DNA of 64,000 bases from Vibrio neonatus (GCF_024346975.1 NZ_AP024885.1:62001-126000); one strand, 5' to 3'. Positions 1 to 10,032 are shown, counted from the stretch's first letter. A program made the numbers and translations. Notes: generated by a model not told the origin, from the letters alone.

Positions 1-56
1 CGTATTTCTGCCCATGCTGAACCCGCATTCTGGTTTAACTTCACCGGAGTACGCAT
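1..56 (-). CDS. Possible start of an unidentified gene running off the left edge
   Basis: An ATG on the minus strand at 54-56 is preceded by a purine-rich ribosome-binding stretch (GAGGGGGGAACTA) and stays open to the window edge, reading MRTPVKLNQNAGSAWAEI. Eighteen residues are too few to assign a family. It lies just downstream of the recombinase remnant, so it may belong to the same accessory segment. Confidence 0.3.
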   Translation of the reverse strand, partial: MRTPVKLNQNAGSAWAEI

Positions 57-85
57 TAGTTCCCCCCTCACAAGAGGGTATGCGG

Positions 86-446
86 TTACTTAATCGATAC
101 AACCCTGTTTCTTTTTAGCTCTGCTAACTCGCCACGCTTGATTAACTTAAGTAAGAAAGAGCGGAACTGATAGGTTGGTTTGAGCCTTTTTATGGGGGAA
201 GCATTCCTAATCTAACTGCTCATCTTCTAGGAACTGATAGTATTTGAGTAGAACACGACTGCATGGGTTGAGGTCTTTCGCTAAGAGGTAGCTATTGGGT
301 TCTTGTAGAAAAGTACCGTCATGAGAGAACAGTGTAGGAAGGGAGCCTATGTTGCCCTTTGTTGGCTGACAATGGTAAGTACTATCATCTCTAGGTGTTA
401 ATTCTATTTTCTTGTAAACGTCACTTGATTGTATAAGTTGAGTCAC
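86..446 (-). pseudogene. Remnant of a tyrosine recombinase/integrase N-terminal (core-binding) region
   Basis: The first frame encodes 79 residues from an ATG at 446 and ends SRVLLKYYQFLEDEQLD then stop. A second frame takes over at once and reads SPIKRLKPTYQFRSFLLKLIKRGELAEL before stopping near 86. The two pieces together resemble the SAM-like core-binding domain of bacterial site-specific recombinases, where a 'YFxFLEDEGLD' helix is followed by 'PTYRFRxxLLxxIKxGELA'. No catalytic R-H-R-Y domain follows, so it is frameshifted and truncated. Family assignment is by pattern memory only. Confidence 0.5.
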
Positions 447-462
447 TTATCCACCTAGAAAG

Positions 463-495
463 AACACTGTCTATACATTCAGTGTAAACAGTGTT
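463..495. promoter_or_regulatory. Inverted repeat AACACTGT-N17-ACAGTGTT upstream of the recombinase remnant
   Basis: A perfect 8-bp inverted repeat with a 17-bp spacer lies directly upstream of the remnant start at 446, between it and gor. It could be an operator or a recombinase arm site. No protein can be assigned. Confidence 0.3.
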
Positions 496-541
496 GATTA
501 TCTTTCCAGATTTTTAAACGTGTGAAGGTTAGGTTTCTACA

Positions 542-1900
542 CTAACCCCTCATCGTAACAAACTCTTCCGAGCCCGTTGGATGGATTGCGACTACGGCAT
601 CGAAGTCAGCCTTAGTTGCGCCCATCTTCATTGCGACTGCAAAGCCTTGAATCATTTCATCAACAGTGAAACCAATGCCGTGTAGACCAACAACTTGTTC
701 GTTGTCGCCAGCACAGACCAGCTTCATTTTGCATGGTTGACGGTGCTTAGTGACAGCAGAGTACATAGCGGTAAAGCCAGAGGTGTATACCTTAATGTTG
801 TCTTCGCCGTATTGCTCGATAGCTTGTTGCTCAGTAAGACCGATAGTACCGATTGGTGGGTGGCTAAATACCACGGTAGGGACTAAGTTGTAGTCCATTT
901 TTGCTTCTGGTTTGTTGTTAAACAAACGCTCAGAAAGTTGACGGCCCGCTTTTACTGCTACTGGTGTTAGTTCAATACCGCCTTCCATGATGTCGCCAAC
1001 GCAGTACACGCCTTTAACATTGGTTTTTTGGTATTCGTCAACTTTGATGTAGCCACGCTCGTTGGTTGCTACGCCAGTGTTGCTTAGGTTGATAGCATCG
1101 GTTGCTGGATGACGACCAATCGCCCAGATAAGTTGGTCTACATTGTGGCTGCTGCCGTTTTCTAGGTGCAGAGTTAAACTGCCGTCTGCTTCTTTTACTA
1201 CTTCTTTAGGAACAGAGTGTGTATGCAGTGTTGGACCTTCTGCGGCCATTACTTCTGTTAGGGTATCGATGATCATTGGGTCAAAGCTACGTAGAGGAGA
1301 CTCTTTACGTATAAACAGATCAGTTTGAGTGCCTAGAGCACTTAATACGCCTGCGATTTCTACAGCAATGTAGCCTGCGCCAACAACCGCAACACGTTTT
1401 GGTTGTTCGTTTAATTCAAAGAAACCGTTTGAGTCGATGCCGTACTCTGCGCCTGGAATGTTAGGAATCGTTGGGCGACCACCTACGGCAATCAGGATAT
1501 GATCAGCGGTGTATTGTGTACCGTCTACTTCAACAGTTTTTGCATCAACGAATTTAGCAAAACCTTTGATGACATTTACTTTGTTGTTGCCCAATACACG
1601 GTCATAAGATTGATGAATGCGACCTATGTATGCTTGACGGCTTTCGATAAGTTTTGACCAGTTGAAGCTTTTTAGCTCAACGTCAAAGCCGTAATCTTCA
1701 GCGTAAAGATTGATAGCTTCGGCGACTTGTGCGCCGTGCCACATTACTTTTTTAGGCACACAACCTACGTTGACACAGGTGCCACCAAGGTCTTTTGCTT
1801 CGATTAGAGCAACTTTGGCTCCATACATAGATGCACGGTTTGCTGATGCAATGCCACCGCTACCACCACCAATACAGATATAGTCAAAGTGAGTTGTCAT
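542..1900 (-). CDS. gor: Glutathione reductase
   Basis: Cytoplasmic NADPH- and FAD-dependent reductase that regenerates GSH from GSSG. The start is ATG 1900 (reading [16 protein letters not shown]), preceded by GGAG; a longer frame to 1966 has no support. It gives 452 residues, close to the 450 of E. coli Gor. Visible features are the N-terminal FAD-binding GGGSGG (about 11-16), the redox-active disulfide CVNVGC (Cys42/Cys47), a central NADPH fold with [13 protein letters not shown], and the C-terminal HPTGSEE holding the catalytic His-Glu pair of the dimer interface. It is transcribed in the same direction as rlmJ, whose end lies 48 bp upstream, so co-transcription is possible. Confidence 0.96.
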   Translation of the reverse strand: MTTHFDYICIGGGSGGIASANRASMYGAKVALIEAKDLGGTCVNVGCVPKKVMWHGAQVAEAINLYAEDYGFDVELKSFNWSKLIESRQAYIGRIHQSYDRVLGNNKVNVIKGFAKFVDAKTVEVDGTQYTADHILIAVGGRPTIPNIPGAEYGIDSNGFFELNEQPKRVAVVGAGYIAVEIAGVLSALGTQTDLFIRKESPLRSFDPMIIDTLTEVMAAEGPTLHTHSVPKEVVKEADGSLTLHLENGSSHNVDQLIWAIGRHPATDAINLSNTGVATNERGYIKVDEYQKTNVKGVYCVGDIMEGGIELTPVAVKAGRQLSERLFNNKPEAKMDYNLVPTVVFSHPPIGTIGLTEQQAIEQYGEDNIKVYTSGFTAMYSAVTKHRQPCKMKLVCAGDNEQVVGLHGIGFTVDEMIQGFAVAMKMGATKADFDAVVAIHPTGSEEFVTMRG

Positions 1901-1947
1901 TAAGTTCTCCAGAATTCTTGTAATCTTTATCGTTATATTGGGTGAAT

Positions 1948-2787
1948 TTACTCGGGTACAACCCATTCAACCTTAAAATGCCCTGTCGCAGGGGCGATCG
2001 CTTGCTTCAATACTGGTAACAGAGCTTGCATTTGGCTTTCTAGTTTCCATGGCGGATTAATCACAATCATGCCTGATGCTGTCATGCCGCGCTCGTTAGT
2101 ATCAGGAGATACTCCAAGCTCTATCTGCAATATGTTACGAATACCTAGGCCTTTCAAACCTTTAAGCATGTCGTCGATATCGTAGCGATTAACTACAGGA
2201 TACCAGATTGCATAAATACCTGTTGCCCAACGCTTATAACTTTGCGCGATAGCTTGTACTACATCGCGATATTCTTTTGCGAGTTCGTAAGGAGGGTCGA
2301 TAAGTACCAGTCCGCGACGTTCTTTGGGTGGTAAGCTGGCTTTTAGGCGAGCAAAACCATCGTCTTTGAACATGCGAACTTGGCGGTCACGATGAAATTC
2401 TTGTAGCAATAACGGGAAGTCGCTTGGGTGTAGCTCAGTGAGAACCATACGGTCGCCACTACGGATTTGTGCGCGAGCCACACGAGGAGAGCCGGGGTAG
2501 TATCTAAGCTCGTCACCGTCGTTTAGGGTGCGAATGGAGTCAAGATAGCTAGTGAGTTCTGCAGGCAAATCACTTTGTTGCCATAATTTGGCGATACCTT
2601 GTTTGTATTCACCAGTCTTTTCTGACCACTCATGGGTCAAATCGTAACGACCTACACCGGAATGAGTGTCGTGATAGACAAAAGGCTTGTCTTTCTGTTT
2701 TAAGGCGTCAAGTATAAGGCTTTGAACAATGTGTTTTACCACGTCTGCATGATTTCCAGCATGAAAGCTGTGACGGTAGCTGAGCAA
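1948..2787 (-). CDS. rlmJ: 23S rRNA (adenine-2030-N6)-methyltransferase RlmJ
   Basis: SAM-dependent enzyme methylating A2030 of 23S rRNA. The protein begins [18 protein letters not shown], which matches the family N-terminus [19 protein letters not shown], so the start is the TTG at 2787 with GGGAG just upstream rather than the TTG four codons earlier. That gives 279 residues (E. coli 280). The N6-adenine methyltransferase motif DPPY lies in [14 protein letters not shown], and ERG/NPPWKLE is near the C-terminus. It is divergent from prlC, as in many vibrios and enterobacteria. Confidence 0.95.
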   Translation of the reverse strand: MLSYRHSFHAGNHADVVKHIVQSLILDALKQKDKPFVYHDTHSGVGRYDLTHEWSEKTGEYKQGIAKLWQQSDLPAELTSYLDSIRTLNDGDELRYYPGSPRVARAQIRSGDRMVLTELHPSDFPLLLQEFHRDRQVRMFKDDGFARLKASLPPKERRGLVLIDPPYELAKEYRDVVQAIAQSYKRWATGIYAIWYPVVNRYDIDDMLKGLKGLGIRNILQIELGVSPDTNERGMTASGMIVINPPWKLESQMQALLPVLKQAIAPATGHFKVEWVVPE

Positions 2788-2901
2788 GGTGACTCCCAAA
2801 TGAGTAGGTAATGATCAATTCATATTATACTCAACTATTGAATTTTGCATAAGTCGCCACTATCTAAAGAGCAATAAGTCGGAAAATTAAAAGGAACACC
2901 T

Positions 2902-4944
2902 ATGTCGAACCCACTTCTCAATATTGTGGATCTGCCACATTTCTCAGAGATAAAGCCTGAGCACATTAAACCTGCGGTTGAAAAGGTTATTGCTGACTGC
3001 CGTCAGAAAACAGAGGAAGTATTGAAAGACAACACTCACCCGACTTGGGAAAACGTATGTGTGCCTATCGATGAGGTAGACAACGTTCTTTCACGTTTAT
3101 GGTCACCAGTAAGTCATTTAAACTCAGTTGCGAACAGTGATGAGCTTCGTGAGGCTTACGAGAGTTGTCTACCGATACTTTCTGAATACGGCACTTGGGT
3201 TGGTCAACACAAAGGTTTGTATGAGGCTTATAAAGCGATTAAAGCGGATGCAAGCTTTGAACAATTAAGCCAAGCTCAGAAGAAAACCATCACCAATGCA
3301 TTGCGTGATTTTGAACTGTCTGGCATTGGTCTTCCTGCTGTTGAGCAAGGTCGCTATGGCGAAATCAGCAAGCGTCTATCAGAGCTAGGCTCTAAATTCT
3401 CAAACAATGTACTTGATGCCACTATGGGTTGGAGTAAGCACATTGAAGACGTTGCTGAGCTAGCAGGTATGCCTGAATCAGCACTAGAAGCAGCCCAAGC
3501 TGCGGCGCAAGCAAAAGGTCTTGATGGCTACTTGCTAACGTTAGAGGTTCCGTCTTATGTTCCAGTATTAACGTACTGTGATAGCCAAGAACTGCGTAAA
3601 GAAATGTACGAAGCATATTGTACTCGTGCCTCAGATCGCGGTCCAAATGCAGGCAAATGGGACAACACTGAAATTATTGCCGAAGAGCTAAAACTGCGTC
3701 ATGAACTTGCTCGTATGTTAGGCTTCTCTACTTATAGTGAGCGCTCACTAGCGACTAAGATGGCTGAATCTCCAGAGCAAGTTCTTGGCTTCTTAAATGA
3801 CTTAGCAACTAAAGCGAAACCTCAAGGTGAGCGTGAAGCGGAAGAGTTGCGTCAATTTGCAGAAAAAGAATTTGGCGTGACTAAGTTAAACGTGTGGGAT
3901 AACGCTTACTACAGCGAAAAACAAAAACAGAAACTGTTTAGTATTTCTGATGAAGATCTACGTCCTTACTTCCCTGAGACCAAAGTAGTTGCTGGTCTGT
4001 TTGAAGTGCTAGATCGCGTATTTGGTCTTGTCGTGGAAGAGCGTCAGGGTGTGGATGTTTGGCATGAGTCTGTTCGCTTCTTCGATATCAAAACTAAGCA
4101 AGGTGAACTAAGAGGTAGCTTCTACCTTGATCTTTATGCTCGCGAACACAAGCAAGGTGGTGCATGGATGGATGACTGTCGTCCTCGCCGCATTACTGAA
4201 GCGGGTGAACTTGAAACGCCAGTGGCTTACCTAACCTGTAACTTCAACAAACCTGTTGGTGATAAACCTGCTCTATTTACTCACAATGAAGTCGTGACTT
4301 TATTCCATGAGTTTGGCCATGGTATTCACCATATGCTGACTAAAGTAGATGTTGCTGCGGTTTCTGGCATCAATGGCGTTGCTTGGGATGCCGTTGAACT
4401 ACCAAGTCAGTTCCTTGAGAACTGGTGTTGGGAAGAAGATGCTCTTGCCTTCATTTCTGGTCACTACGAAACAGGCGAGCCATTACCAAAAGAAATGCTC
4501 GAAAAAATGCTAGCGGCGAAGAACTTCCAATCCGCTATCTTTATTTTGCGTCAGCTTGAGCTTGGTTTGTTCGACTTCACTTTGCACACTGATTACGATC
4601 CTGAAATTGGAGCTCGCGTATTGGAAACTCTTGCAGAAGTTAAGAGCAAAGTCTCAGTATTCCCAAGTGTAGAATGGAACCGTTTCTCACATGCATTTAG
4701 CCATATCTTTGCTGGTGGCTACAGCGCAGGGTACTACAGCTACCTATGGGCTGAAGTGCTGTCTTCAGATGCGTACTCTCGTTTTGAAGAAGAAGGTATT
4801 TTCAATACTGAAACGGGTCAAAGCTTCCTAAACAACATCCTTGAGATGGGCGGAAGTGAAGAACCAATGGAGCTATTCAAACGCTTCCGTGGTCGTGAAC
4901 CAAAAATTGATGCGCTACTGCGCCACGCGGGTATCGACGCTTAA
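2902..4944 (+). CDS. prlC: Oligopeptidase A (M3 metallopeptidase)
   Basis: Cytosolic zinc endopeptidase that degrades oligopeptides, including cleaved signal peptides. It has 680 residues, the family length. The zinc-binding HEFGH is at 469-473 in VTLFHEFGHGIHHML, and the third ligand region follows in WDAVELPSQFLENW. The C-terminal SHIFAGGYSAGYYSYLWAE is the conserved substrate loop of M3 enzymes. AAAAGGAACACCT before ATG 2902 is a good ribosome-binding site. A strong terminator follows at 4971. Confidence 0.97.
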   Translation: MSNPLLNIVDLPHFSEIKPEHIKPAVEKVIADCRQKTEEVLKDNTHPTWENVCVPIDEVDNVLSRLWSPVSHLNSVANSDELREAYESCLPILSEYGTWVGQHKGLYEAYKAIKADASFEQLSQAQKKTITNALRDFELSGIGLPAVEQGRYGEISKRLSELGSKFSNNVLDATMGWSKHIEDVAELAGMPESALEAAQAAAQAKGLDGYLLTLEVPSYVPVLTYCDSQELRKEMYEAYCTRASDRGPNAGKWDNTEIIAEELKLRHELARMLGFSTYSERSLATKMAESPEQVLGFLNDLATKAKPQGEREAEELRQFAEKEFGVTKLNVWDNAYYSEKQKQKLFSISDEDLRPYFPETKVVAGLFEVLDRVFGLVVEERQGVDVWHESVRFFDIKTKQGELRGSFYLDLYAREHKQGGAWMDDCRPRRITEAGELETPVAYLTCNFNKPVGDKPALFTHNEVVTLFHEFGHGIHHMLTKVDVAAVSGINGVAWDAVELPSQFLENWCWEEDALAFISGHYETGEPLPKEMLEKMLAAKNFQSAIFILRQLELGLFDFTLHTDYDPEIGARVLETLAEVKSKVSVFPSVEWNRFSHAFSHIFAGGYSAGYYSYLWAEVLSSDAYSRFEEEGIFNTETGQSFLNNILEMGGSEEPMELFKRFRGREPKIDALLRHAGIDA

Positions 4945-4970
4945 TCGCGTAGTATTCTTGTGATTATATA

Positions 4971-4996
4971 GCCACCTCCATTGAGGTGGCTTTTTT
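4971..4996. terminator. Rho-independent terminator between prlC and asnC
   Basis: GCCACCTC and GAGGTGGC form an 8-bp stem with a 4-nt loop, followed by TTTTTT. It terminates prlC. The T-run overlaps the stop codon of the convergent asnC, so the convergent genes share the site. Confidence 0.9.
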
Positions 4997-5456
4997 ATGG
5001 GTTTACGTTTCTGTTGATGGGATTTTGTAAGGAGATAAGGGTTTCGGTAGATTGCACTTCATCGATAGCTTGTAATTTATTAATCAGTACATGCTGTAAT
5101 TCTTCAATGGATTTACACATGAGTTTGACAAAAATACTGTAAGCGCCAGTGGTGTAATACGCTTCTACTACCTCATCCAAAGCATTCAATTTTTCTAATG
5201 CAGAGTGATAATCTTTGGCCGCATTCAGGTTGATACCGATAAAACAGCACACGTCGTAGCCGAGCTTTTTGGTATTGACTATAACCTCTGTCCCTTCAAT
5301 AACCTCGGCAGCTCTCATCTTTTCGATACGAACATGTATGGTGGCAGGGCTTACATTAAATCGCTTTCCCATTTCCGCGTATGGAGTACGCGCATCTTCC
5401 ATTAATGTTTTCAAAATGTCTTTATCGAGCTGATCTAGCATCGGGCTATTGTTCAT
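4995..5456 (-). CDS. asnC: AsnC, Lrp/AsnC-family regulator
   Basis: Asparagine-responsive transcription regulator. It has 153 residues with an N-terminal helix-turn-helix (LDKDILKTLMEDARTPYAEMGKRFNVSPATIHVRIEKM) and a C-terminal RAM ligand-binding domain (YDVCCFIGINL...AYYTTGAYSIFVKLMC). The 'SPATIHVR' recognition helix and overall sequence match AsnC rather than Lrp. asnA, its usual divergent target, is not adjacent; rsmJ is divergent instead, so the target is elsewhere or autoregulation dominates. Confidence 0.92.
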   Translation of the reverse strand: MNNSPMLDQLDKDILKTLMEDARTPYAEMGKRFNVSPATIHVRIEKMRAAEVIEGTEVIVNTKKLGYDVCCFIGINLNAAKDYHSALEKLNALDEVVEAYYTTGAYSIFVKLMCKSIEELQHVLINKLQAIDEVQSTETLISLQNPINRNVNP

Positions 5457-5569
5457 TAACGTTCCTTAAGAGACAGAGATAAGTAGAATGCGGTAAACTA
5501 GGGGCATCATTAATGCCAATGACGATGATTGGTATAATCAAGGTCTATAGGCCCCTAAACTTTAGAGAG

Positions 5570-6352
5570 ATGATGTTGCAGATTCAACTTCTAGCGCAGT
5601 CCGAAGACAAACAACGACAAATTCAAACCTTAGCTGAGCGTTGGAATTTACAACACGATCCTGATAGTCAGTTTGCACTGCAGTTGGGTGAACGTCTAGA
5701 GCTAAAGAAGCTTGATGAAGCAAAGTTGGGTGCTATCTGCGTCGATTTTGTTACTGGAGCAGTAGCGCATCGCCGTAAGTTTGGTGGCGGTAAAGGTCAA
5801 GCGATAGCAAAAGCGGCGGGGCTGAATAAAGGGGTAATGCCAACGGTATTAGATGGTACTGCGGGCTTAGGTCGTGATGCGTTTGTGCTGGCGTCTTTAG
5901 GTTGTAAAGTGCAGATGATTGAGCGTAATCCAGTTGTTGCGGCATTGCTTGATGATGGTTTAGCTCGAGCTCAGCAAGACCCTGATATTGGCGGGTGGAT
6001 GAGTGAGCGAATGTCCTTACTGCACGCCTCTAGCTTAGATGCGTTATCGCAATTGGCGCAAGATAATGAATTTCAGCGTCCTGATGTTATCTACCTAGAC
6101 CCTATGTATCCGCATCCCGAGAACAAGAAAAAGAGCGCTCTGGTTAAAAAAGAGATGCGTGTATTTCAAACATTAGTTGGGGCGGATCAAGATGCGGACG
6201 GTTTGCTTGCTCCAGCATTGCAATTGGCGACTAAGCGAGTTGTGGTGAAAAGGCCAGATTATGCGCAGTGGTTAGATGGAGTCAAACCGAGTATGGCCAT
6301 TGAGACCAAGAAAAATCGTTTTGATGTTTATGTCATTTCGTCAATGAAATAA
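5570..6352 (+). CDS. rsmJ: 16S rRNA (guanine-1516-N2)-methyltransferase RsmJ
   Basis: Methylates G1516 of 16S rRNA using SAM. The open frame runs from 5513, but AGAGAG directly before ATGATG at 5570/5573 and the homology point (MLQIQLLAQ) favour the later start, giving 259-260 residues (E. coli 250). Motifs are [16 protein letters not shown], the SAM-binding [18 protein letters not shown], and DPMYPH in the catalytic loop. It is divergent from asnC and sits in the prlC-rsmJ-uspA order typical of gammaproteobacteria. Confidence 0.94.
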   Translation: MMLQIQLLAQSEDKQRQIQTLAERWNLQHDPDSQFALQLGERLELKKLDEAKLGAICVDFVTGAVAHRRKFGGGKGQAIAKAAGLNKGVMPTVLDGTAGLGRDAFVLASLGCKVQMIERNPVVAALLDDGLARAQQDPDIGGWMSERMSLLHASSLDALSQLAQDNEFQRPDVIYLDPMYPHPENKKKSALVKKEMRVFQTLVGADQDADGLLAPALQLATKRVVVKRPDYAQWLDGVKPSMAIETKKNRFDVYVISSMK

Positions 6353-6399
6353 ACAGCAGTAGCATATCCACACTTAGGAATGCTATTGCTGTCATTAAA

Positions 6400-6421
6400 G
6401 GCGATATTTGTGTATATCGCC
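6400..6421. terminator. Hairpin between convergent rsmJ and uspA
   Basis: GGCGATAT and ATATCGCC form a perfect 8-bp stem with a 6-nt loop. A weak T-run (TTTAATG) follows when read on the minus strand, so it probably ends uspA. A larger imperfect hairpin (AGCAGTAGCAT / ATGCTATTGCT) lies just to the left at about 6355-6393 and may end rsmJ. Confidence 0.6.
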
Positions 6422-6432
6422 GTTAGATACTG

Positions 6433-6858
6433 TTAGTTTTTTAGCGGTACAACCAATAGGTCAACTGGCACTTCATGAATCATATGGCGAGTGTTAGAAA
6501 GCAATTTGCCCCAGAAATCTTGGTTGTGTCCACACACCACTAAATCAAATCCTTTATCTTCAATCGCTTCAGAGAGTTCATCGACTAAATCTCCGCGACC
6601 AACCAATATACCGTCTATCGGATAATCAATTTTTTCACCCAGTTCTTGCAACTGTTTAGTTGAATTTTGGGTAGAAGCAACTTGGCTATCCATTAAGTTG
6701 ACTTCAATTAAACCTGTGTAGATCTCGGAGTAGTTGATGTCGATATGGATGAAAGAAAGCTTAGCATCAAGTGCTCTTGCAAGGTTTGCCGCTCGGTTGG
6801 CTAAGTACTCACTTTGCTCTCCTAGGTCGAGGGCAACAACAATATGTTTGTAACTCAT
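6433..6858 (-). CDS. uspA: Universal stress protein A
   Basis: Cytoplasmic stress protein of the UspA type, 141 residues. It starts MSYKHIVVALDLGEQSEYLANRAANLARA, the canonical UspA N-terminus, and ends VPVDLLVVPLKN. The ATP-binding glycine motif of the ATP-type Usp proteins is absent (VVCGHNQDFWGKLLSNTRHMIHEVPVDLLVV), as expected for the non-nucleotide-binding UspA class. GGAGCC lies upstream of ATG. It is divergent from ftnA. Confidence 0.95.
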   Translation of the reverse strand: MSYKHIVVALDLGEQSEYLANRAANLARALDAKLSFIHIDINYSEIYTGLIEVNLMDSQVASTQNSTKQLQELGEKIDYPIDGILVGRGDLVDELSEAIEDKGFDLVVCGHNQDFWGKLLSNTRHMIHEVPVDLLVVPLKN

Positions 6859-7075
6859 AATCGGCTCCTTGTTAAAACGATAAATAATGTGTTTGTAACT
6901 TTATTTTAGCAGGGAGTAGCACTATTTTTGTCTCAGTGATCTTAAGTTGAGCTTTTAAGCGAACAAAATAAAGAGAATGTTGATTTAGGGCAAAGTCTGG
7001 TAACGTATATTCATACCAAATCGGTAGCATATTCGCTTAAACAACACATAAAGCTAATAAGAAGAGGAATGTCTT

Positions 7076-7603
7076 ATGCTGTCACAGCAGATGGTCGAAA
7101 ATTTAAACGAGCAAATAAACCTAGAATTTTTCTCATCCAATCTATACTTACAAATGAGTGCTTGGTGTGAAGACAAAGGTTTCGATGGTGCAGCAGAATT
7201 TATGCGCAAACATGCCGTTGAAGAAATGGAACATATGCAGCGTTTATTTACCTATGTAAGTGAAACGGGTGCACTACCTATTCTTGGGGCTATTGAGGCG
7301 CCAAAACACGAATTTGCGAGCTTAGGAGAAGTTTTCCGCGAAACTTATGAGCATGAGTGCATGATCACTGAAAGGATCAACAAACTTGCTCATGTGGCCT
7401 TCACAAGCCAAGACTACTCAACGTTCAATTTCTTACAGTGGTATGTGGCAGAGCAACACGAAGAAGAGAAATTGTTTAAAGGGATTTTAGACAAGCTAGA
7501 GTTGGTTGGTGAGAACGGTCAGGCGTTGTTCTTTATCGACAAAGACCTAGCAACAATGGCTAAAGAAGGTTCATCCTCTATCATGGATGCGGCAGCTGAG
7601 TAA
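7076..7603 (+). CDS. ftnA: Ferritin (FtnA)
   Basis: Non-haem iron-storage ferritin, 175 residues forming a four-helix bundle. Ferroxidase-centre residues are recognisable in [13 protein letters not shown] (helix A Glu), [11 protein letters not shown] (helix B, E-x-x-H), [10 protein letters not shown] and [16 protein letters not shown]. No haem ligand pattern of bacterioferritin is present. AAGAGGAATGTCTT precedes ATG. It sits between uspA and uspB, genes that are neighbours in enterobacteria, placing iron storage in a stress-gene cluster. No convincing Fur box was found upstream. Confidence 0.95.
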   Translation: MLSQQMVENLNEQINLEFFSSNLYLQMSAWCEDKGFDGAAEFMRKHAVEEMEHMQRLFTYVSETGALPILGAIEAPKHEFASLGEVFRETYEHECMITERINKLAHVAFTSQDYSTFNFLQWYVAEQHEEEKLFKGILDKLELVGENGQALFFIDKDLATMAKEGSSSIMDAAAE

Positions 7604-7624
7604 TTTGTTGTTACTCACTTAAAA

Positions 7625-7650
7625 CAACCGGTTCTCATTGGTTGTCTTGT
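7625..7650 (+). terminator. Hairpin after ftnA
   Basis: ACAACC and GGTTGT form a short stem around a 10-nt loop, followed by CTTGTCGTC. It is a weak terminator-like structure 20 bp after the ftnA stop. Confidence 0.4.
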
Positions 7651-7681
7651 CGTCTCCCAGAGGAAATAGGGAGGAATAAAG

Positions 7682-8005
7682 ATGATCAGTGGGGATTTGA
7701 TTATTTTTGCGCTTATGAGCGTCACTGCAGTTAATTTCATGCGCTACATTAGTACTTTAAGAGCTCTTATTTTTGTTATGCGTGAAGCACACCCGTTACT
7801 TTATCAGCAGGTAGATGGACGTGGGTTTTTTACTACTCAAGGTAATGTAGTGAAGCAGTTTAGGCTGTTTAACTACTTAAAAAGTAAAGAATACTCTCAG
7901 CACCATGATCCTGTGTTTGTCGGAAAATGCGATAAGGTGCGAGAACTCTTTATATTAAGTTGTGCTTTGCTTGGGGTGACATTATTGGCAGCTTTTAGTG
8001 TGTAA
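7682..8005 (+). CDS. uspB: Universal stress protein B
   Basis: Small inner-membrane protein, 107 residues (E. coli UspB 111). One hydrophobic helix lies at each end ([17 protein letters not shown] and [17 protein letters not shown]) with a basic/polar middle, typical of UspB. In E. coli it is RpoS-dependent and affects ethanol resistance. GGGAGG lies upstream of the start ATG. The position next to uspA/ftnA supports the call. Confidence 0.9.
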   Translation: MISGDLIIFALMSVTAVNFMRYISTLRALIFVMREAHPLLYQQVDGRGFFTTQGNVVKQFRLFNYLKSKEYSQHHDPVFVGKCDKVRELFILSCALLGVTLLAAFSV

Positions 8006-8105
8006 TCGCCATATTGAGCATTGTTCAAACAAGGTTTCCAATCACTAATAACGTAAATCTTGTTTGAAAGTCTGCCTTGCATCTGGGTAGAATGTGCCAA
8101 TTAAG

Positions 8106-8140
8106 AAGGGTATGCGATCGTTCGCATGCCCTTTTGTTGT
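8106..8140 (+). terminator. Rho-independent terminator after uspB
   Basis: GGGTATGCGA and TCGCATGCCC form a 10-bp stem with one G-T wobble and a 4-nt loop, followed by TTTTGTTGTT. It lies about 100 bp after uspB and 24 bp before the next start codon. Confidence 0.8.
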
Positions 8141-8163
8141 TCTAACAGCCCGAGATATAAAAA

Positions 8164-9351
8164 ATGAGTGAACACTTTGATGTCGTGATTATTGGTGCCG
8201 GTGCCGCAGGTTTAATGTGTGCAGCAGAAGCCGGAAAACGGAATAAACGCGTGCTGGTGGTCGATCATGCCAAGAAACCGGGCCGTAAAATCCTTATCTC
8301 TGGTGGCGGACGTTGTAATTTCAGTAACTACGATGTCTCTGCGGCTAACTTCATTTGTAGCAACCCTCACTTCGTAAAATCGGCATTGTCGCAATACACC
8401 AATTGGGATTTTATCTCTATGGTAAGCAAGCACGGTATTGAGTTTGAAGAGCGTGATCATGGACAACTGTTCTGTGTGGATACTGCTAAAGATATCGTCA
8501 AAATGTTATTAGCAGAATGTCCTTCTGCATGGGTTCAATTCCGCTACCAAGTGGCAGTGACAGAGATTGAAAAAGCAGAACAAGGCTTTACCCTTTTGGC
8601 TAATGGTGAGCCAATCCGCTGCGACTCTTTAGTAGTGGCAACGGGCGGCTTATCTATGCCTAAACTCGGAGCCACCCCATTTGGCTACCAAATTGCTGAG
8701 CAGTTTGGCCTAGATGTAATACCGACCACCGCAGGCTTAGTGCCATTTACCTTGCACAAACAAGACAAGCTGGATTTTAGTGAGCTCTCTGGCATTGCTA
8801 TCCCTGCAGAAATCACCGCCGAAAATGGCACCGTTTTCAAAGAAGCACTGCTGTTTACTCATCGTGGTCTCTCAGGCCCAGCAGTCCTGCAAATCTCCTC
8901 TTATTGGCGCGCAGGACAAAAAGTGACCGTCAACCTTGTGCCAGAAGCTGACATCGCAGAGTTGCTGGCTCAAAGCCGAGAAAGCCATCCCAACCAATCG
9001 CTGAAAAATGTTTTAGCCAAAGTGCTGCCTAAACGCCTGATTGAAGTATTGATGGAGCGTAAGCTATTTACCGATAAGCCACTAAAACAGCTAAACCACA
9101 AAGAATACGATCAAATCATTGAAGCCCTAGAAGGCTGGCAAATAGTACCCAATGGCACTGAAGGTTATCGAACCGCGGAAGTCACTTTAGGTGGCGTCAA
9201 TACCGATCATCTGTCCTCTAAAACTATGGAGTGTAAAACCATTCCTGGTTTGTACTTTATCGGTGAAGTGATGGATGTAACGGGCTGGTTAGGAGGGTTC
9301 AATTTTTGTTGGTGCTGGAGCTCAGGTTATGTGGCTGGACAGCATGTGTAA
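8164..9351 (+). CDS. YhiN-family NAD(P)/FAD-dependent oxidoreductase (HI0933-like)
   Basis: Flavoprotein of unproven substrate, 395 residues. The N-terminal dinucleotide-binding motif is VVIIGAGAAGLMCAAEAG. The family-specific GRKILISGGGRCNFSN follows, and the C-terminus carries ATGGLSMPKLGATPFGY and GLYFIGEVMDVTGWLGGFNFCWCWSSGYVAG, the BaiN/HI0933 signature that closes over FAD. YhiN also lies near uspA/uspB in E. coli. Members have been linked to flavin-dependent reductase activity, but I cannot assign a reaction here. Confidence 0.9.
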   Translation: MSEHFDVVIIGAGAAGLMCAAEAGKRNKRVLVVDHAKKPGRKILISGGGRCNFSNYDVSAANFICSNPHFVKSALSQYTNWDFISMVSKHGIEFEERDHGQLFCVDTAKDIVKMLLAECPSAWVQFRYQVAVTEIEKAEQGFTLLANGEPIRCDSLVVATGGLSMPKLGATPFGYQIAEQFGLDVIPTTAGLVPFTLHKQDKLDFSELSGIAIPAEITAENGTVFKEALLFTHRGLSGPAVLQISSYWRAGQKVTVNLVPEADIAELLAQSRESHPNQSLKNVLAKVLPKRLIEVLMERKLFTDKPLKQLNHKEYDQIIEALEGWQIVPNGTEGYRTAEVTLGGVNTDHLSSKTMECKTIPGLYFIGEVMDVTGWLGGFNFCWCWSSGYVAGQHV

Positions 9352-9401
9352 TCATTTTTAACGTCAATGCAATGAATTAACCCGCAGTTATATATAGCAA
9401 C

Positions 9402-9743
9402 TTAGTGGGTTAATTCTTGATAACGTTTTTCTGCGCGTTGCATTCTCATCTTTCTTTGCTCAACGTGCATTTTTAATTCGTTAAGTGCAAGATTATTGGC
9501 TTGTTGTTGGGCTGGGTTTTGGCGGTTCATGTCGGCAATTTTGTGCATGAATTCAGTGTGCAATCTTTGATAGCTGATTTGGGCGAGTCGATACTCTTCT
9601 GCCCAGTAATGAGTTTCTTCGAGGTATTGAGTGATTTCTTCTGCAGCTTTGTTGCTGGTATTTTGTGTTTTCTTTTTTAGGACACGTATAGCACCTAAAC
9701 TTACACTTGAAACAGCCAATACTGAGTACATCAAAACCATCAT
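9402..9743 (-). CDS. Small membrane-anchored coiled-coil protein, unknown function
   Basis: Not recognised. The best start is ATG 9743 with GAGG 9 nt upstream; an in-frame upstream ATG at 9791 has no clear site. From 9743 the product is 113 residues: a hydrophobic N-terminal segment (MMVLMYSVLAVSSVSLGAIRVL), a basic patch (KKKTQ), then a charged helical region rich in Glu, Gln and Arg (YLEETHYWAEEYRLAQISYQRL...QRAEKRYQELTH) that looks coiled-coil. The layout suggests a single-pass inner-membrane protein facing the cytoplasm. Confidence 0.65.
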   Translation of the reverse strand: MMVLMYSVLAVSSVSLGAIRVLKKKTQNTSNKAAEEITQYLEETHYWAEEYRLAQISYQRLHTEFMHKIADMNRQNPAQQQANNLALNELKMHVEQRKMRMQRAEKRYQELTH

Positions 9744-10032
9744 CGCGAAATACCTCAAACTACAACTTTGCGCGGGTGGGCATTCTGCCATTGATTAAAC
9801 TTTAATCAAGTGAGTTGTCGAGTAATGTTATTTCCCATTTTTATGCGCGTTGAGCATAAAGATATGCAATGAATTTGGATTTATATTGAATTCGTATGAG
9901 GCTCAGCAGCTAATGTTCATTTTAACTTGTTATATTTAGTGTACTTTTAGTTTATTAACAATTGTTTCTGCGGCGTTGTAATTAGAGAGGAATGTTCGTA
10001 CCCTGCTCAGTTACGCTGTTTGTACGATAAAA

